Positions 53,616-64,000 of a DNA stretch of 64,000 bases are shown here, in pieces. Numbering within the stretch: the stretch's first letter is position 1; every line of letters begins with the position of its first letter. The notes beneath the pieces are model-generated. The model saw only the letters and a program-made list of their open reading frames with translations. It was not told where the DNA came from and did not search any database. Origin of the DNA: Triglochin maritima (lineage: Eukaryota > Streptophyta > Magnoliopsida > Alismatales > Juncaginaceae); NCBI GenBank assembly GCA_963682175.1, contig OY821777.1:18000001-18064000 (forward strand), written 5' to 3'. The position numbers and the translations under genes were made by a program.

Positions 53616-54313
53616 GTTAATCATTCATTTGTTGAGTTCCTGTTAGACAATAAGTCAATTATTCATAGAAAATTTATTCAAAGACATACACGGCTTGACC
53701 ACCATAGTAGTATAATCAAAATTGCATACACAGAAGAAAAAAAAACAATTCAAAATCATACACGAAACTATCATTAAAAGAGTAATATCGTTCAACGTTA
53801 TAACGATCAATTAAAAAGCTTCATTTCAACCAATTGGTCCACTCAATCTAACCTAAATGACCCCTCAATCTCATATTCTTTTTAGGAAGTGACTGAGCAC
53901 GTCCTCTCCCCTGGTTGTATCCCCCACCTCATGTCGCATTTTCTGCTTGTTCCGTATCCTGAGTCAGACCATTGTCACCATAATCTTGAGTGTGTAGATT
54001 GTAGTATCATCTGCTTCAACGACGCAATCCTGACTCAACCATAGTGTGGATTCTTCACCACCAAAACACATAAGCCAAGCCTTCATTTTTTCCTTCAACT
54101 TTGCAAGTCTTTAAACGTTAAACAAACATTAAACACAATTTAAAAACATCGTAAGTGTTTAATTGCAACTTTAGATTTTACCATCTCTCCATCTCTACCC
54201 GCTCGAGGTTTATACAAGTTTGGCTTCGAAACCGAACTATGGTAACAATCCAACGTACCGTGATGTTCCAGTATCATTCAATATACAATTGTGTCCTCTT
54301 TTCGGAGTGACAC
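53616..54313 (-). other. Possible MuDR-like element 3' part
   Basis: Mostly non-coding. On the minus strand about 53870-54060 reads like a transposase or mobile-domain C-terminus with the Gly-rich phrase GGGYNQGRGRAQ, but no catalytic domain lies between it and the N-terminal remnant at 54314-55182. Confidence 0.35.
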
Positions 54314-55182
54314 CTAGGAATGGTCACTCAAACTATAGATGATCACATATATGACTATCTGCGTCTCGAGAACTACTTCATTAGCATAAACAAGTTCGGG
54401 GTCATCTTCTACCTCAAATGGTGTACTGTAATCTCCTAATTCCTCTGTGTCATCATCTCCATCACTTAGCATTTCTTCTTCCAGACGTTTAATTTTTGGT
54501 TGACCATAATGAATCGGGCCAACTAGCGACAAACAAAGACCAATGGAGGGATATGAGGTCGATGATCCAGTCCTGTCAACAAACTCATCATGACTGTAAT
54601 GCATTGTTTCAATTTGCAACAGACCAAAATAAGGATTTGCATTGCTTGAAGGAATATCACATACATTTTGTGGTCATTCACTGCATGTTTGGAAGTACTG
54701 CAATTGGAAAATAGGAATTTCCTGGTATGTTGGAACTTCGGTTCTAGGAGACTCATATTCAAATATATTCCACTGTCGCAACCGGTTGACAATATTGTAC
54801 CATACTATAGAAGATGAGTGTTGGTTGTCAGTGTAGGGTTAGACACTTTAGGTTTAGCTTTTACATATACTCCAACTACAGACATCCGTTTAAACAGATG
54901 CAACATTCCATAAATCGACTTATCATTGGTTAATAGAGTATATGTCCAATCATTGTTTAAAGGCAATATAGCCGGCAACTTGACATCAAATATACTTTCT
55001 GGAGAACAATATTCAGATCTTATTACATCCACTAAATCCACATATTTGATGTTCAACGGAACTACAACTAATTTGCTCTCAGACCCTGAATATTCTGTCA
55101 CATCTCTGTTACATTCTAATTTCTCATCATATATGACCAAGAAAGATCTATCATTATTCTTATCCATTGCAAAACTATACAA
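54314..55182 (-). pseudogene. MuDR-like transposase N-terminal remnant
   Basis: The frame 54805-55182 (125 codons) reads RSFLVIYDEKLECNRDVTEY, KLVVVPLNIKYVDLVDVIRS, VKLPAILPLNNDWTYTLLTN and VVGVYVKAKPK. This is the beta-grasp-like N-terminal domain typical of plant MuDR-type proteins. After a stop the reading continues in other frames to an acidic segment, EEEMLSDGDDDTEELGDY (54314-54619). The MULE DDE catalytic domain and SWIM finger are absent, so it is a deletion derivative. Confidence 0.6.
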
Positions 55183-55199
55183 ATTAAATTTAAAAATGT

Positions 55200-55789
55200 G
55201 TTCAAGTGAAATTGTTGTTCTTCTATTACTAATTAATTAAATATTTAAAAATACTCAAATGATTTAGAAATTACCTCTGTCGTGTATAGAAGCAAACGAC
55301 TCTAAATGTCGAGTAATCACTCCAACAAATTCAACTACAATAAACAATATTACGAATAATATCAGAATTTTTTTTAAAATTTTTGACAGAACCTCCCCTA
55401 TATTTTCATATTTGAAAATTTTAAACTTGCATTGTAAAAACCACTAACAATATGTAGGATCTATCATTGCATTGTCATATGAAGGATCAAAATCAACAAA
55501 AAAAATATTTCATAAAAAAACAAAAATATGGAAAAAAATGGGTTTTAACAACAAAAAATATGTTTTCAATCCCAATAATCAAACCAAAATTCAATGATTA
55601 CCATTTTAAACCTACAATCAACAACATTTATATCAATAATTCACTAAGAAATAACAATTATGACTCTTATAGCAAACTTAATTATATGTTTGTTGTCTAG
55701 CAAACATATTATGATTACCCAATTAACACAGTTGTATTATAATAAAATTAACAACACACGAACCTATTAATAATGTCATAATTAAATAA
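55200..55789. other. AT-rich DNA, nothing recognised
   Basis: Very AT-rich. The 77-codon frame at 55467-55700 is Asn/Lys/Tyr-rich and looks like chance in AT-rich DNA. Confidence 0.4.
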
Positions 55790-56512
55790 CATTATTTGTA
55801 TTTATTCCTTGTCTCATGATATTGTGAATAATATACAGAGTAATTTCTGTATCATCTTTGTATTATTTATTCATTTCTTGGTCTTAAAGTAAATTATAAA
55901 TATATAACTAAACCTTGTTATATTCCATGCGTTATAATTTCACTTTACCAAGAGGCTCAATAATATCATCCCTCGATCTTTACAAGTGAGGGACAATGAT
56001 ACTATTTATATATTCTTTTTTTGCATATGTAGTACATAAGAAAATATTACTTTATTATCACAGTTACATAGGTAATTAAATAAATAAATAAATCACAATA
56101 TATATCCCACCATGTGAAAAAATACGACTATGAAAATACTAATGACACGAACACATAACTTTATAATATTTTCATATTATGTTTGTTCAATATATGAAGT
56201 ACATATCATCTTTATATACTCATGTTATTAAATGACAACTATCTGTTCACATTTATAGAACTGCAATGTACTTTTAACTTAACATGACAAACTTATATTG
56301 GTTAATTAGTATTTTATGTTAATTACCAAGTTTGTGAACATTTAGATATTCGTGTTTTTGGTCATTTAGAGTTCTATGCTTTCAGGACAAGGAGCTTCTT
56401 CCCGGCTCTTTTAAAGACAAACACAATATCTTAAGGAACAAAATGCACATAACATACAATTCATAAACATAACAATATAAAAATTAATAATAAGATAAGT
56501 TTTAGAACACAG
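55790..56512 (-). repeat. Old Copia LTR fragment
   Basis: It aligns in minus orientation with the U3 half of the Copia LTR (compare 7675-8350): ccttgtctcatgatatt, ggcccact-like agaggctcaataatat, cttttagaacaca near the end. Heavily diverged, truncated on the left, and without the palindrome array. Confidence 0.75.
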
Positions 56513-56691
56513 TAATTAACAATCTAGACAATGATTCTTGCCCAACTCTCATGGCCCCATTAAAGAATGCACTATCCAAGCCAGGTCTAAACTTTCTTTT
56601 TTTTCTCCCAAAGAGCCCATAATAACGAGATAAAAGATTTTATACCTTAAACTTACCTGTTAGCACTGGAGCCCTCCAACCTCTCTTAGGT

Positions 56692-57303
56692 TGTGTTTGG
56701 TGTTGAACCAGAGATTCCACTTAAAATGGAATTTCAAAGTGTCGCATTCGCAACTACGATGTTTGATTGATATTGTGCTGCAATTTGAAAAAAATTGTAA
56801 CATTTTGAAATTTCACTCTATACAGAATTGTCAAAACCGAAATCCATACTAAGATGTGGCATTTTGAAATTCCACACAACTTTTTTTAAACTTTACATCA
56901 TTCAACTTAATACAAGGTATTAATATTCTGTTCCAAATATTATTTTATGGACATCACTACGTGGTTTTTTATAGCTTGGTTACAGTTTCAAATTTGAAAC
57001 TAATAAATATGATTTTTGGACATCAGTATGTGTTTTTTTATAGTTTGGTAATAATTTCAAATTTGAAACTAATAAAATATTATATAATGTTTTTGTTATT
57101 ATTTTAAACTAACATCAGAACATGATCCAATTTTCCAAACACAGATTTTATCATATTATGTTCCAAATATGATATTATTGACATCAGTATCTGGTTTTTT
57201 ATAGTTTGGTAACGATTTCAAATTTGAAACCAATAAAATATTATATAATTTTTTCGTTATCATTTTAAACTAACATGTTTGTCCAAAGTCCAAACACAGT
57301 CTT
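56692..57303. mobile_element. MITE-like element with internal repeats
   Basis: The ends are inverted: GGTTGTGTTTGG at 56692 and CCAAACACAGTC at 57290-57301. The interior holds three copies of a segment with gacatcagtat, tagtttggtaa and tttcaaatttgaaac (about 56950, 57013, 57180). Non-coding and AT-rich. Possible 3-bp flank tta on each side, as in PIF/Harbinger MITEs, but the exact edges are unsure. Confidence 0.5.
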
Positions 57304-58250
57304 TATAAACATTGGATCTTTGACTGAAATATTCGAGAATCCCGATGTCTGGCCAACCAATTAAAGTAAGAGAATGTGGTCAAAAGGTTGGATCTCATTC
57401 AAAACGTTGAAGCCGTTGCCAAAGAAATCACAAGAAGTGGATAACGTCGACCACTCGACCGTAGGTCGACTGTGTCGGCCGGGCCGCCAGCTCAAATTAG
57501 TTGGTCAGAAACATGTCAACATCATATTATTATAATTTTATTCGAAATTTTCTCTGTCGTCTTTGCATATGTACAAGTACAAATTCATATTTAAGTTTGT
57601 TTTAGTGCAAATGACTCTATTTCTTTCATTCTTTATGGAGTTTTAAAAAATGTCGTTGACTTTTCTATGATTCTTTACTTGGAAGTGCTTCCAAAATACA
57701 CTATCATATAAATATAATAACAAATCAAAGTTACCATGAGACAATAGGTTACACTCCCACACTAACCCAGGAATGAATTGTTGCAAGCCATAACAATAAG
57801 TGATTACTAGTTACTACTAAGATGATTTTATTATTAATCATTTTGAGAGAAAGTACAGTAGAAATCAGAAATAAAGACTTTTAGACAGAAGGTTTCGCTT
57901 GATATTAGTGTTTGTGGGGTAGTTATATGACAATGTATGTCTTAACCTTACATTACCGTTAGGTAATGTTATTTAGTTTGTTAATAAGTCAATTATATTT
58001 GACCTTAAAGAATCAGAAAGAGTAGGTTGAAACTACAAATTACCCAAGTCATTTCTTTTTGGGGGGTTGTGCCATGGGAATCCGACGGAATGGAAGGTAA
58101 ATGAGAATTTTTTTCCATTTGACTAACCCAAATGTGAGCGTTTGTGCATGCTAGGAAGCCACTCCTAACTTTCATTTGGATTCCGACGTATAAAATGAAA
58201 TTTATCCTACCTTTTCTCCCCTTCACACCTAGGAAAACAACAAAATCCAA
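57304..58250. other. Intergenic DNA, nothing firm
   Basis: A cluster of gtcgacc-like motifs lies near 57447-57475 (cgtcgacca, tcgaccgta, ggtcgactg), followed by a GC-rich patch. No gene frame. Confidence 0.4.
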
Positions 58251-59580
58251 CTTTCTCCACCCTCCTGACTCTTCCTCTTTTCCCCCTTCTTCGATTTCAC
58301 TAGTAAGGGCTTATTCCGGTGTTCCGCGTGTCAAGTCGGATTGATTGTGACTAGGGTTCCAACGTCGCCGCCCAAGGGTTTCAACGGCACGCAGGCTTGG
58401 GATCAGACGAAGATGGGCAAGGGTTTCCACTTGCGATTCTGGTACATTATCTTCGTTTTTATGTTCACTTTGTGGGTGTATTTATATCAAGTTGGTGTTC
58501 TTCATGGGATTTAAGGTGTATATTCTGTGATTTTCAAGGGATTTTGTGAGTTTGGGGTCAGTTGTGATTTTGGTTAAGATTTTGGGGGTTCTCAGATCGG
58601 TTCTGGTTTGTGGTCTGGTTTGTTACCATGTAAGATTAGTAATTTTTTGAGGTCTGGTTTGTTCTCAGATCGGTCCTGGTTTGTTACAATCATGTAGGAT
58701 TAGTAATCAACAAATTTATATTCCATGGTTCTCAACGATTGTATATTTTCATGTCCCTTATTGTTTTCATCAATGTTGTACTCATGTAAAAACCGGAAAA
58801 ACTTAAATCATGCTTAACATCTGAGTTGTTGAGCATGCTATTTCACTTTGGATTCAGTTCAGTAAGTTTTTCATCGGATTTGTAGTTATTAGATGTATTT
58901 GGTTCATAAATGACACTACCAATGGGTCACCTGCTCTGACCGGATCACTGTTGGAATATAATCTAGGGGAGGTAGAAATATTTTCAGTACATGAGGTTCC
59001 TGTAATAGTCTTATAGAATGTTGCATGTGATGTTTCATGTTTTTGCCAATTGTTGTCTTATAGAATGGGTTTGTTAACTTCTGGTTTAGTTCAATAAGTG
59101 TTTTCATCATATGTGAAGTAAGATGAATGTGGTTCATAAATTTGAATGTATATTTAATATCATGTGTGAAGTAAGATGAATGTTGTTCATAAATCATACT
59201 TCGGAAATATCAGAAGATGAATTAAATCATTTCCTTACAAAACTGATTTGTATTTGTTCTGTCTATATTATCTTGTTAGAAATGAGTACCGAGGAGTTAG
59301 AGGCTGAAAATTCACAACCTCCAAGGGAACGTTCTAGCACACCTACATCCACCAGACTTGTGAAAACTGGATAGTCGGAAGACATGGAAGACTATGTACA
59401 AGCAAAACTGGATAGTTGATGATGAGCTCGGTGGGTACGGAAGGAAGAAGCTTAAGTTCAGAAATGGAAAAAGATAACAGTGAAGAAGTAGAAGAAAGTC
59501 AAGTTGGATTGACTTAACAACGCAGGAAAGAACTGGCAGATCAGATGCGGCAAAATATGACAAATTCTACGTGGGTTGGT
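58251..59580 (+). other. Possible 5' exon, intron and short coding start, unproven
   Basis: 58251-58440 is richer in C and G, like a 5' UTR exon, and is followed by ggtacattat (possible donor at 58441). At 59272-59280 the sequence tatcttgttag precedes aaATGAGTACCGAGG; the frame from there encodes MSTEELEAENSQPPRERSST and stops at 59374. Later pieces (RRKELADQMRQN near 59520) are in other frames. It may be a decayed gene or transposon ORF. I do not recognise the product. Confidence 0.25.
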
Positions 59581-60761
59581 TAAATATTAACATTTATGTA
59601 TTTAAAACATTATGGGATTTGAATGATAATATTATTGAGATTAAAGAAACAATTTTTCATTTATAAATTAAATATGGTTTGGATTAATATTTTTGGGATT
59701 ATATTAACATATTTTCCTTTATAAATTAAACTGCACCTAAAAAGTTTCTCATATTTTCTAATTGTAGGCAAAAACAATAAAATTTATTTTCTGTTAGATT
59801 CCAGTAACATACACAAACAACAGAATCTGTTTTTACTGGATTACAGTGGCAGAGACAAACAATAGAATCTGTTTTCTGTTAGATTCCAAAGACAGAATCC
59901 AGTCAAATGGAAATTATTTTCAAATGGATTTTGTTTTCCTCTACTTCCGTTTGACTCCAAAAATTATTTTCAAAACTTTCCATGTCACTAACACCATCAG
60001 TGGGACTGTGTTGGACATGACCAATTTTTTTACTAAAGATGTGGAAATGGCAAAGTGCCAATGCTTTGGGTGAGTGGAGAAGCTTTGCATGCTTGGAGTC
60101 CAAAATTGAGTTCAATTTAGAGCTCAACTAACATTTTCCATTCAAATTTAGTTGTAGATTGTTATTTTCTACCTTTCAGATATCAACGAAATAAAATGAT
60201 TCTCAAGCATAAAATGGTACATTGTGACAGTTAACAATCATGTTGATGATAAGGAACCAATCCTTAAGAAAAATAAAGAAGCCAATGAAGAGAATTGAAC
60301 CATGTTGATAAAAGTTGTTGGCGTTAGTGCTAGACATGAGATGGAGGTGATGGAGTAATGGTTTAATGTCAGATCTCATTGAGCTTCATGTACACGTGCT
60401 CATCAAATAGATGTTAGGAATTCAACCATACAGTAGCAGACAAACCAAAAGGATAAACGTGCAGAAATCACAAGACATAACAATTTTTACGTGGAAATGA
60501 CTTACCCAAAAAACCACGCCCACCACACGCTCACGAATCAACTATTCCGTCAAGGTACAACAACAAAGGGAATGCACAAATATTTATAGGAAACCCTAGC
60601 AAAGCCCTAAACTTGATGTGATCTGCCCCGTGCATCAAATTATAGGTAAACGAGTAAATGAGTATACATTCGGAATAGGAAATTGGATCTCCTATTTCCG
60701 AATACATTCAAACACACCTAGTGCGATCTGCTGTCCCCTGCCACCCCGTTATCACTGATTA
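59581..60761. other. Intergenic DNA with short repeats
   Basis: An imperfect duplication of 'agaatctgttttctgttagattcc' type sequence occurs at about 59785-59890. About 60400-60750 has phrases common in copia LTR/leader DNA (acaatttttacgtggaaa), but no boundaries are visible. Confidence 0.4.
60757..60761. repeat. Target-site duplication gatta (left) of solo LTR
   Basis: gatta is repeated exactly at 61692-61696. Confidence 0.9.
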
Positions 60762-61691
60762 TGTAATATCCTGGATTTTTGAGGTTGAGGTAATAATCAA
60801 ATAAATTAATGACTATTGACTTGATTTTGATTTCATGAATTGTTTCTAGATTGTTCTCAATATTTCATAAGGTGTGGACTTTGATGCAATTTTCACAAAC
60901 TTTACACGTGCTTTGCTGTTAGGAGAGAAGATGGTGGTGGTGGATGGATTGATATATATACATGAGTTTTAGAGTGGAGAAGTAAGGTGAAGGTGGAGTG
61001 AGGGAAAAGTTGAATGGTGGTAGGATTCGTTATATACAAAGATGGAGATTTGATGTGATTATGGAATTAATATTGTGGTTGCGAGACAGGCAAGTACTTA
61101 TTCGTTATTCTTCAGTTTCATATCATGTCTGTCTCTCTTGATATTCGTAGTTGCATGCATGTTGAATATTGATATTGATTTTATGGATATGCATATGATT
61201 GCATGGTGGTGTTTCGGTTGACATGTCATGTGGCTGTATGTATGTTTCTGGCTGAGCCACTTAGGAAAGAGCTGTCTAGCGGACAACATGGAGCCACCCG
61301 AGAGAGGAAAGGGTTGTCTGTCGTTAGCGTGGAGCTACCAGGTGTGCATCTGACTGATTGATAGATTTCAGAAGCACAGGATGTGGTCGAATCCGAATGG
61401 GGGTTCCAGATTGTTATGCATGCATTTTATTTGTGATGTATGTCTCTTGATTGTGCTTATTGACTGAATGTCATATTCTGTATTATTTTCCACATGATTA
61501 TGATTCTGATTGATTGACGGTTGGAACTTGCGGGCTGTCGAACTCAAAATTTGTTGATTATATTTTTCAGATTATTATGGGCCTATCAGATGGATTTAAA
61601 TATCAGAGTGTGCAGCGGTCAGGATCGTGGATCGTATCTTAACGCACTGGGTTTGGGCGGGTAAGCACCAGTCCGGGCTCAGGGCGTTACA
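60762..61691 (+). mobile_element. Solo LTR of a Ty3/gypsy element
   Basis: The 930-bp unit starts TGTAATATCCTGG and ends CAGGGCGTTACA, flanked by gatta on both sides. No primer-binding site follows. The termini and the GC-rich end segment are of the Tekay/Del style of plant gypsy LTRs. It formed by recombination between the two LTRs of a complete element. It is unrelated to the Gypsy-I LTR by sequence. Confidence 0.88.
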
Positions 61692-61696
61692 GATTA
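61692..61696. repeat. Target-site duplication gatta (right) of solo LTR
   Basis: Matches 60757-60761. Confidence 0.9.
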
Positions 61697-61849
61697 GGTC
61701 CACATACTCAACATCGTATCCATGATTAGGTTCAAATTTGAGGCAAAATAACCTCATGGATATGAGTGGTTTACTATTAGGTCATAAGTGGTCTTCCCCG
61801 TACATTGGTCCGATTTGAAATTGTTATGGGTTTCAGATGATCTGATTGG

Positions 61850-61935
61850 TATATATATATATATATATATATAACATATATATATAACATATATATATAA
61901 CATATATATATATATATATGTAACATATATATATG
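61850..61935. repeat. (TA)n microsatellite with periodic AACAT
   Basis: TA dinucleotide runs are interrupted by aacat at several positions. It explains the Ile/Tyr-rich minus-strand frame at 61777-61962. Confidence 0.95.
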
Positions 61936-62908
61936 TCTATCTTGTAAATCCTTGGAAACCAAAATAACAAGAATCTTTTCTCTTTTTTTCGTTGCCCCTT
62001 CTCCTTCTTCTTATTCTACCTAAGCTTCAGAGACCTCTTGTTTCAAATCTTACGGTGGATCTTCATTTCGTGCAGTGACATACCTCTCAATAATCAGACA
62101 ATTTGCACAATTTGTATAAAACAGATGCCTTCAGCTTGAAATCAGGATTGACAATGTGCATTAGTAAACCTTGAATTCTTGACTTCTTCAGGTGCCCGGA
62201 GAATTTTTCCTAACAGTGTTTTCTGTTTGCTTCTCAAGGTATTGACTAAGGCTTTGAACACTACAAAAAAGTTACAAATTTGAGATTGTTAAGTAAACCA
62301 ATTTTCAAAGCCTTCTTCTACACCTTGGACATGGAGGATATGCAATCAAGTCAAAATTATCATCCTTCAATTTCAAATTTAGTTGCATGGGTACATTGAA
62401 GATCTTGTCCATACCATTTATTGAATCCTTGAGAATATATAAAGTGTGGTTCCTTTAGGAGATAAAAAAATTCTTAAATTGTTTAAGACATTTCCAATCC
62501 AGGAAAATAGTTAAATGATCAAGATTTTTGATATAGAAGGCCCCTATCGAACATTGCTTTATATAATTAACTTCACATTGATCATCTCCTTTCATATGTT
62601 GTTTTCATATACTATACAACAACAAAGCAATAAGTGTAGTCAAAGTAAAAAAGAATAATCAATTTGGAATTGCAAGGTTGGAGAGTTAAACAAACTAGTT
62701 TCTTTTTATCTTGCTCATTTTCATAGATGGATTTCTTAAATTTGCACACTAAACGCCTTACATGCTAAACCCTGAAGCGAATAAGAAGTATACTTATTCA
62801 TCAATTAAATAAGAAGGGGTCACAATTCTAGGGAGAGAAACTTGGTCTCTGTTTGGACTCCTTTGAGTTGGCATATTGTTGTCGCTCGAAACTTGTTATC
62901 CACTTTTG

Positions 62909-62910
<2 letters not shown>
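61936..62910. other. Intergenic DNA, nothing firm
   Basis: AT-rich. A minus-strand stretch near 62310-62450 reads FNVPMQLNLKLKDDNFDL then PPCPRC, a CxxC phrase, but it has no start, no family match I can defend, and ends at a stop. Confidence 0.35.

Positions 62911-62941
<31 letters not shown>
62911..62941 (+). repeat. C31 homopolymer
   Basis: Thirty-one consecutive C. The length should be treated as uncertain because sequencing of long C runs is error-prone. Confidence 0.9.
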
Positions 62942-62943
<2 letters not shown>

Positions 62944-63339
62944 GGCTAAACAAAAGGATTACATGTCGGTAGGCTAGGGGCATTTTGATGATTCTCCAAC
63001 GAAATGCTCCCAAGGCTGCTAAACAGGCTGGAAATTTTTTATTTTAGCCTCGATGCCGGCGAATGCTGGTAAGCCAAGTCGAACCCTCTCCCAACAATGG
63101 TCAAGGCTAGCAGTGTCATAATCCTGTGCAACGTCGGACGCCCCCTTACTCGCACGTTGGTTGGGGTGGTCTAGGCCAACTCGTCTGTGGAGATAGCATG
63201 GATTTCTACCCGTCGGTGGAGCATGATGGTCGACGGGTGGCGCGGGCACGACGGAGGAAGAGACTCAACCGGCAAGCATCATCTTTAGTGTGTATACCCA
63301 TCGGAAATCACTCAAACTCAACCTCAATCAGTCTTTACA
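62942..63339. other. GC-richer intergenic DNA
   Basis: About 63040-63280 is GC-rich and resembles in style, but not clearly in sequence, the middle of Gypsy-I LTRs. The 103-codon frame from 63126 has no recognisable motif. Confidence 0.35.
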
Positions 63340-64000
63340 CAGTGGTCGACCACTACTTTGCTTCCATCAAATCATTTGTAAACATCTCCTTGGTTGAACT
63401 GTCGACCGGTACTTTGCTTCCATTAGACTGTTTGTAAACAAGTCCTTGGCTGAATGGTCAACTACTCATGCTATTTCGTCTGACCGTTCTTGGTTTTTAG
63501 AATTTCCATTTCGAGTCATTTTCTTGTTGTTATTCCCCAACGGCTATTTTAAGAATCATGCTTTTACCAAATTAGACCATTCAACCTTTTCTTCGACCGC
63601 ACTCACCTTAATTGTCAACTGAATCAATTTGGACAATGATTTTTTCAATTTTTGACTGATTGAATTTGTCTTAAAGATTGACCGTCAAACCAATTTCTCT
63701 TTGAATACCCCAGTTAAATAGTGTTCGTTTGACCGCTATTCGCATATGTCAAACCGATGAATGGTCAAGCAAAATACACAAACGGTCAACCAATTTTGGC
63801 TCTGACAGAACTTTTATTTTACTCTTTTGATTGGTTGTCTTTAACTTGTTATGTATTTAGTCCCAGCGGATGTATAGATCTAAGAGTATAAATAAGGGTA
63901 TATTCCTATGTTTTAAAACCGTTTACACTCTTTATTAATCTGTTGCTTTGAAAGAAAACTTTTCCTACTTCAATACTTCATTCCATACCCTCAAACCTAA
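63340..64000 (+). repeat. Partial LTR-like promoter region running off the window
   Basis: It contains the 56-bp repeats, further ggtcaac/gaccgtc motifs (about 63650-63795), then TATAAATA at 63887-63894 and a pyrimidine-rich leader. The layout (motif array, TATA, leader) mirrors the Copia LTRs but the sequence is not homologous. Probably the U3-R part of another LTR. Confidence 0.5.
63343..63460. repeat. 56-bp tandem repeat with GTCGACC
   Basis: Two copies, and the start of a third, of a 56-bp unit (aligned at 63345, 63401, 63457) contain gtcgacc, actttgcttccat and tttgtaaaca. Confidence 0.85.

Noticed and set aside
59282..59580. Possible PIF/Harbinger-type transposase start after a splice-like site
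   Set aside because: Only a short unmatched N-terminus and a weak C-terminal phrase in another frame; kept as an unproven feature without a product.
61777..61962. Minus-strand Ile/Tyr-rich frame
   Set aside because: It is a translation of the TA microsatellite.
62310..62450. Minus-strand phrase with PPCPRC, suggesting a zinc ribbon
   Set aside because: Too short, no start codon, no second CxxC visible, and no homologue I can name with confidence.
62828..63013. Minus-strand frame with a poly-glycine run
   Set aside because: The glycines are the C31 run read in reverse; there is no other coding sign.

Overview
This is nuclear DNA from a flowering plant. It is AT-rich, has no dense gene content, and is built almost entirely from LTR retrotransposons inserted into one another, plus DNA-transposon remnants. 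Copia pol motifs, plant-type Tat/Athila gag-protease motifs, initiator-tRNA-Met and tRNA-Asp primer-binding sites, a hAT transposase and a MuDR-like N-terminus all point to an angiosperm. The species cannot be read from the sequence. No intact host gene is evident. The best host-like signal is an RY-repeat (CATGCA) rich promoter with a TATA box at 788-1022.

Left half (1-32105). One Copia family with unusually long LTRs (about 2.0-2.2 kb) dominates. Copia-A (minus strand, to 8358) abuts the pol of an older element, Copia-C (minus; 8359-9909 and 17477-19243). Copia-D (plus, 9915-17476, target duplication tctct) sits inside Copia-C. A Ty3/gypsy element, Gypsy-I (19244 to about 32105), interrupts the Copia-C leader. 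Copia-B (plus, 20682-29993, target duplication tagta) sits just behind the Gypsy-I primer-binding site.

Middle (32106-50183). This is a nest of Tat/Athila-type gypsy LTRs. LTR-H (plus, 32797-34361) is followed by a tRNA-Asp primer-binding site, then by a 380-bp inverted copy of its own LTR. LTR-G (minus) is split by Tat-E (minus, 35340-49083, target duplication gtgta). Tat-E keeps gag and protease but has no RT or integrase, and it carries the 5'-truncated Copia-F (37785-43344).

Right part (50184-64000). It holds a decayed hAT transposase with its own TATA box, an array of hairpin repeats, a MuDR-like N-terminal remnant, an old Copia LTR fragment, a MITE-like element, a perfect solo gypsy LTR (60762-61691, target duplication gatta), simple repeats, and a partial LTR running off the end.

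How it fits together. Essentially every coding region is broken. The least damaged are the Copia-D PR-IN frame (474 codons) and the Copia-F RT/RNase H frame (273 codons). LTR pairs of B and D are very similar while their interiors are defective, and some stop codons are shared between separate copies. This suggests defective copies moved with enzymes supplied by others. The strongest unexplained signals are: (1) arrays of the palindrome CGGT-NN-ACCG in the U3 of the Copia LTRs; (2) a 36-bp tandem repeat whose stem halves change together; (3) a conserved splice donor in the Copia LTR paired with an acceptor just before the gag ATG; (4) a natural hairpin locus made of an LTR and its inverted copy downstream of the LTR's own TATA box.
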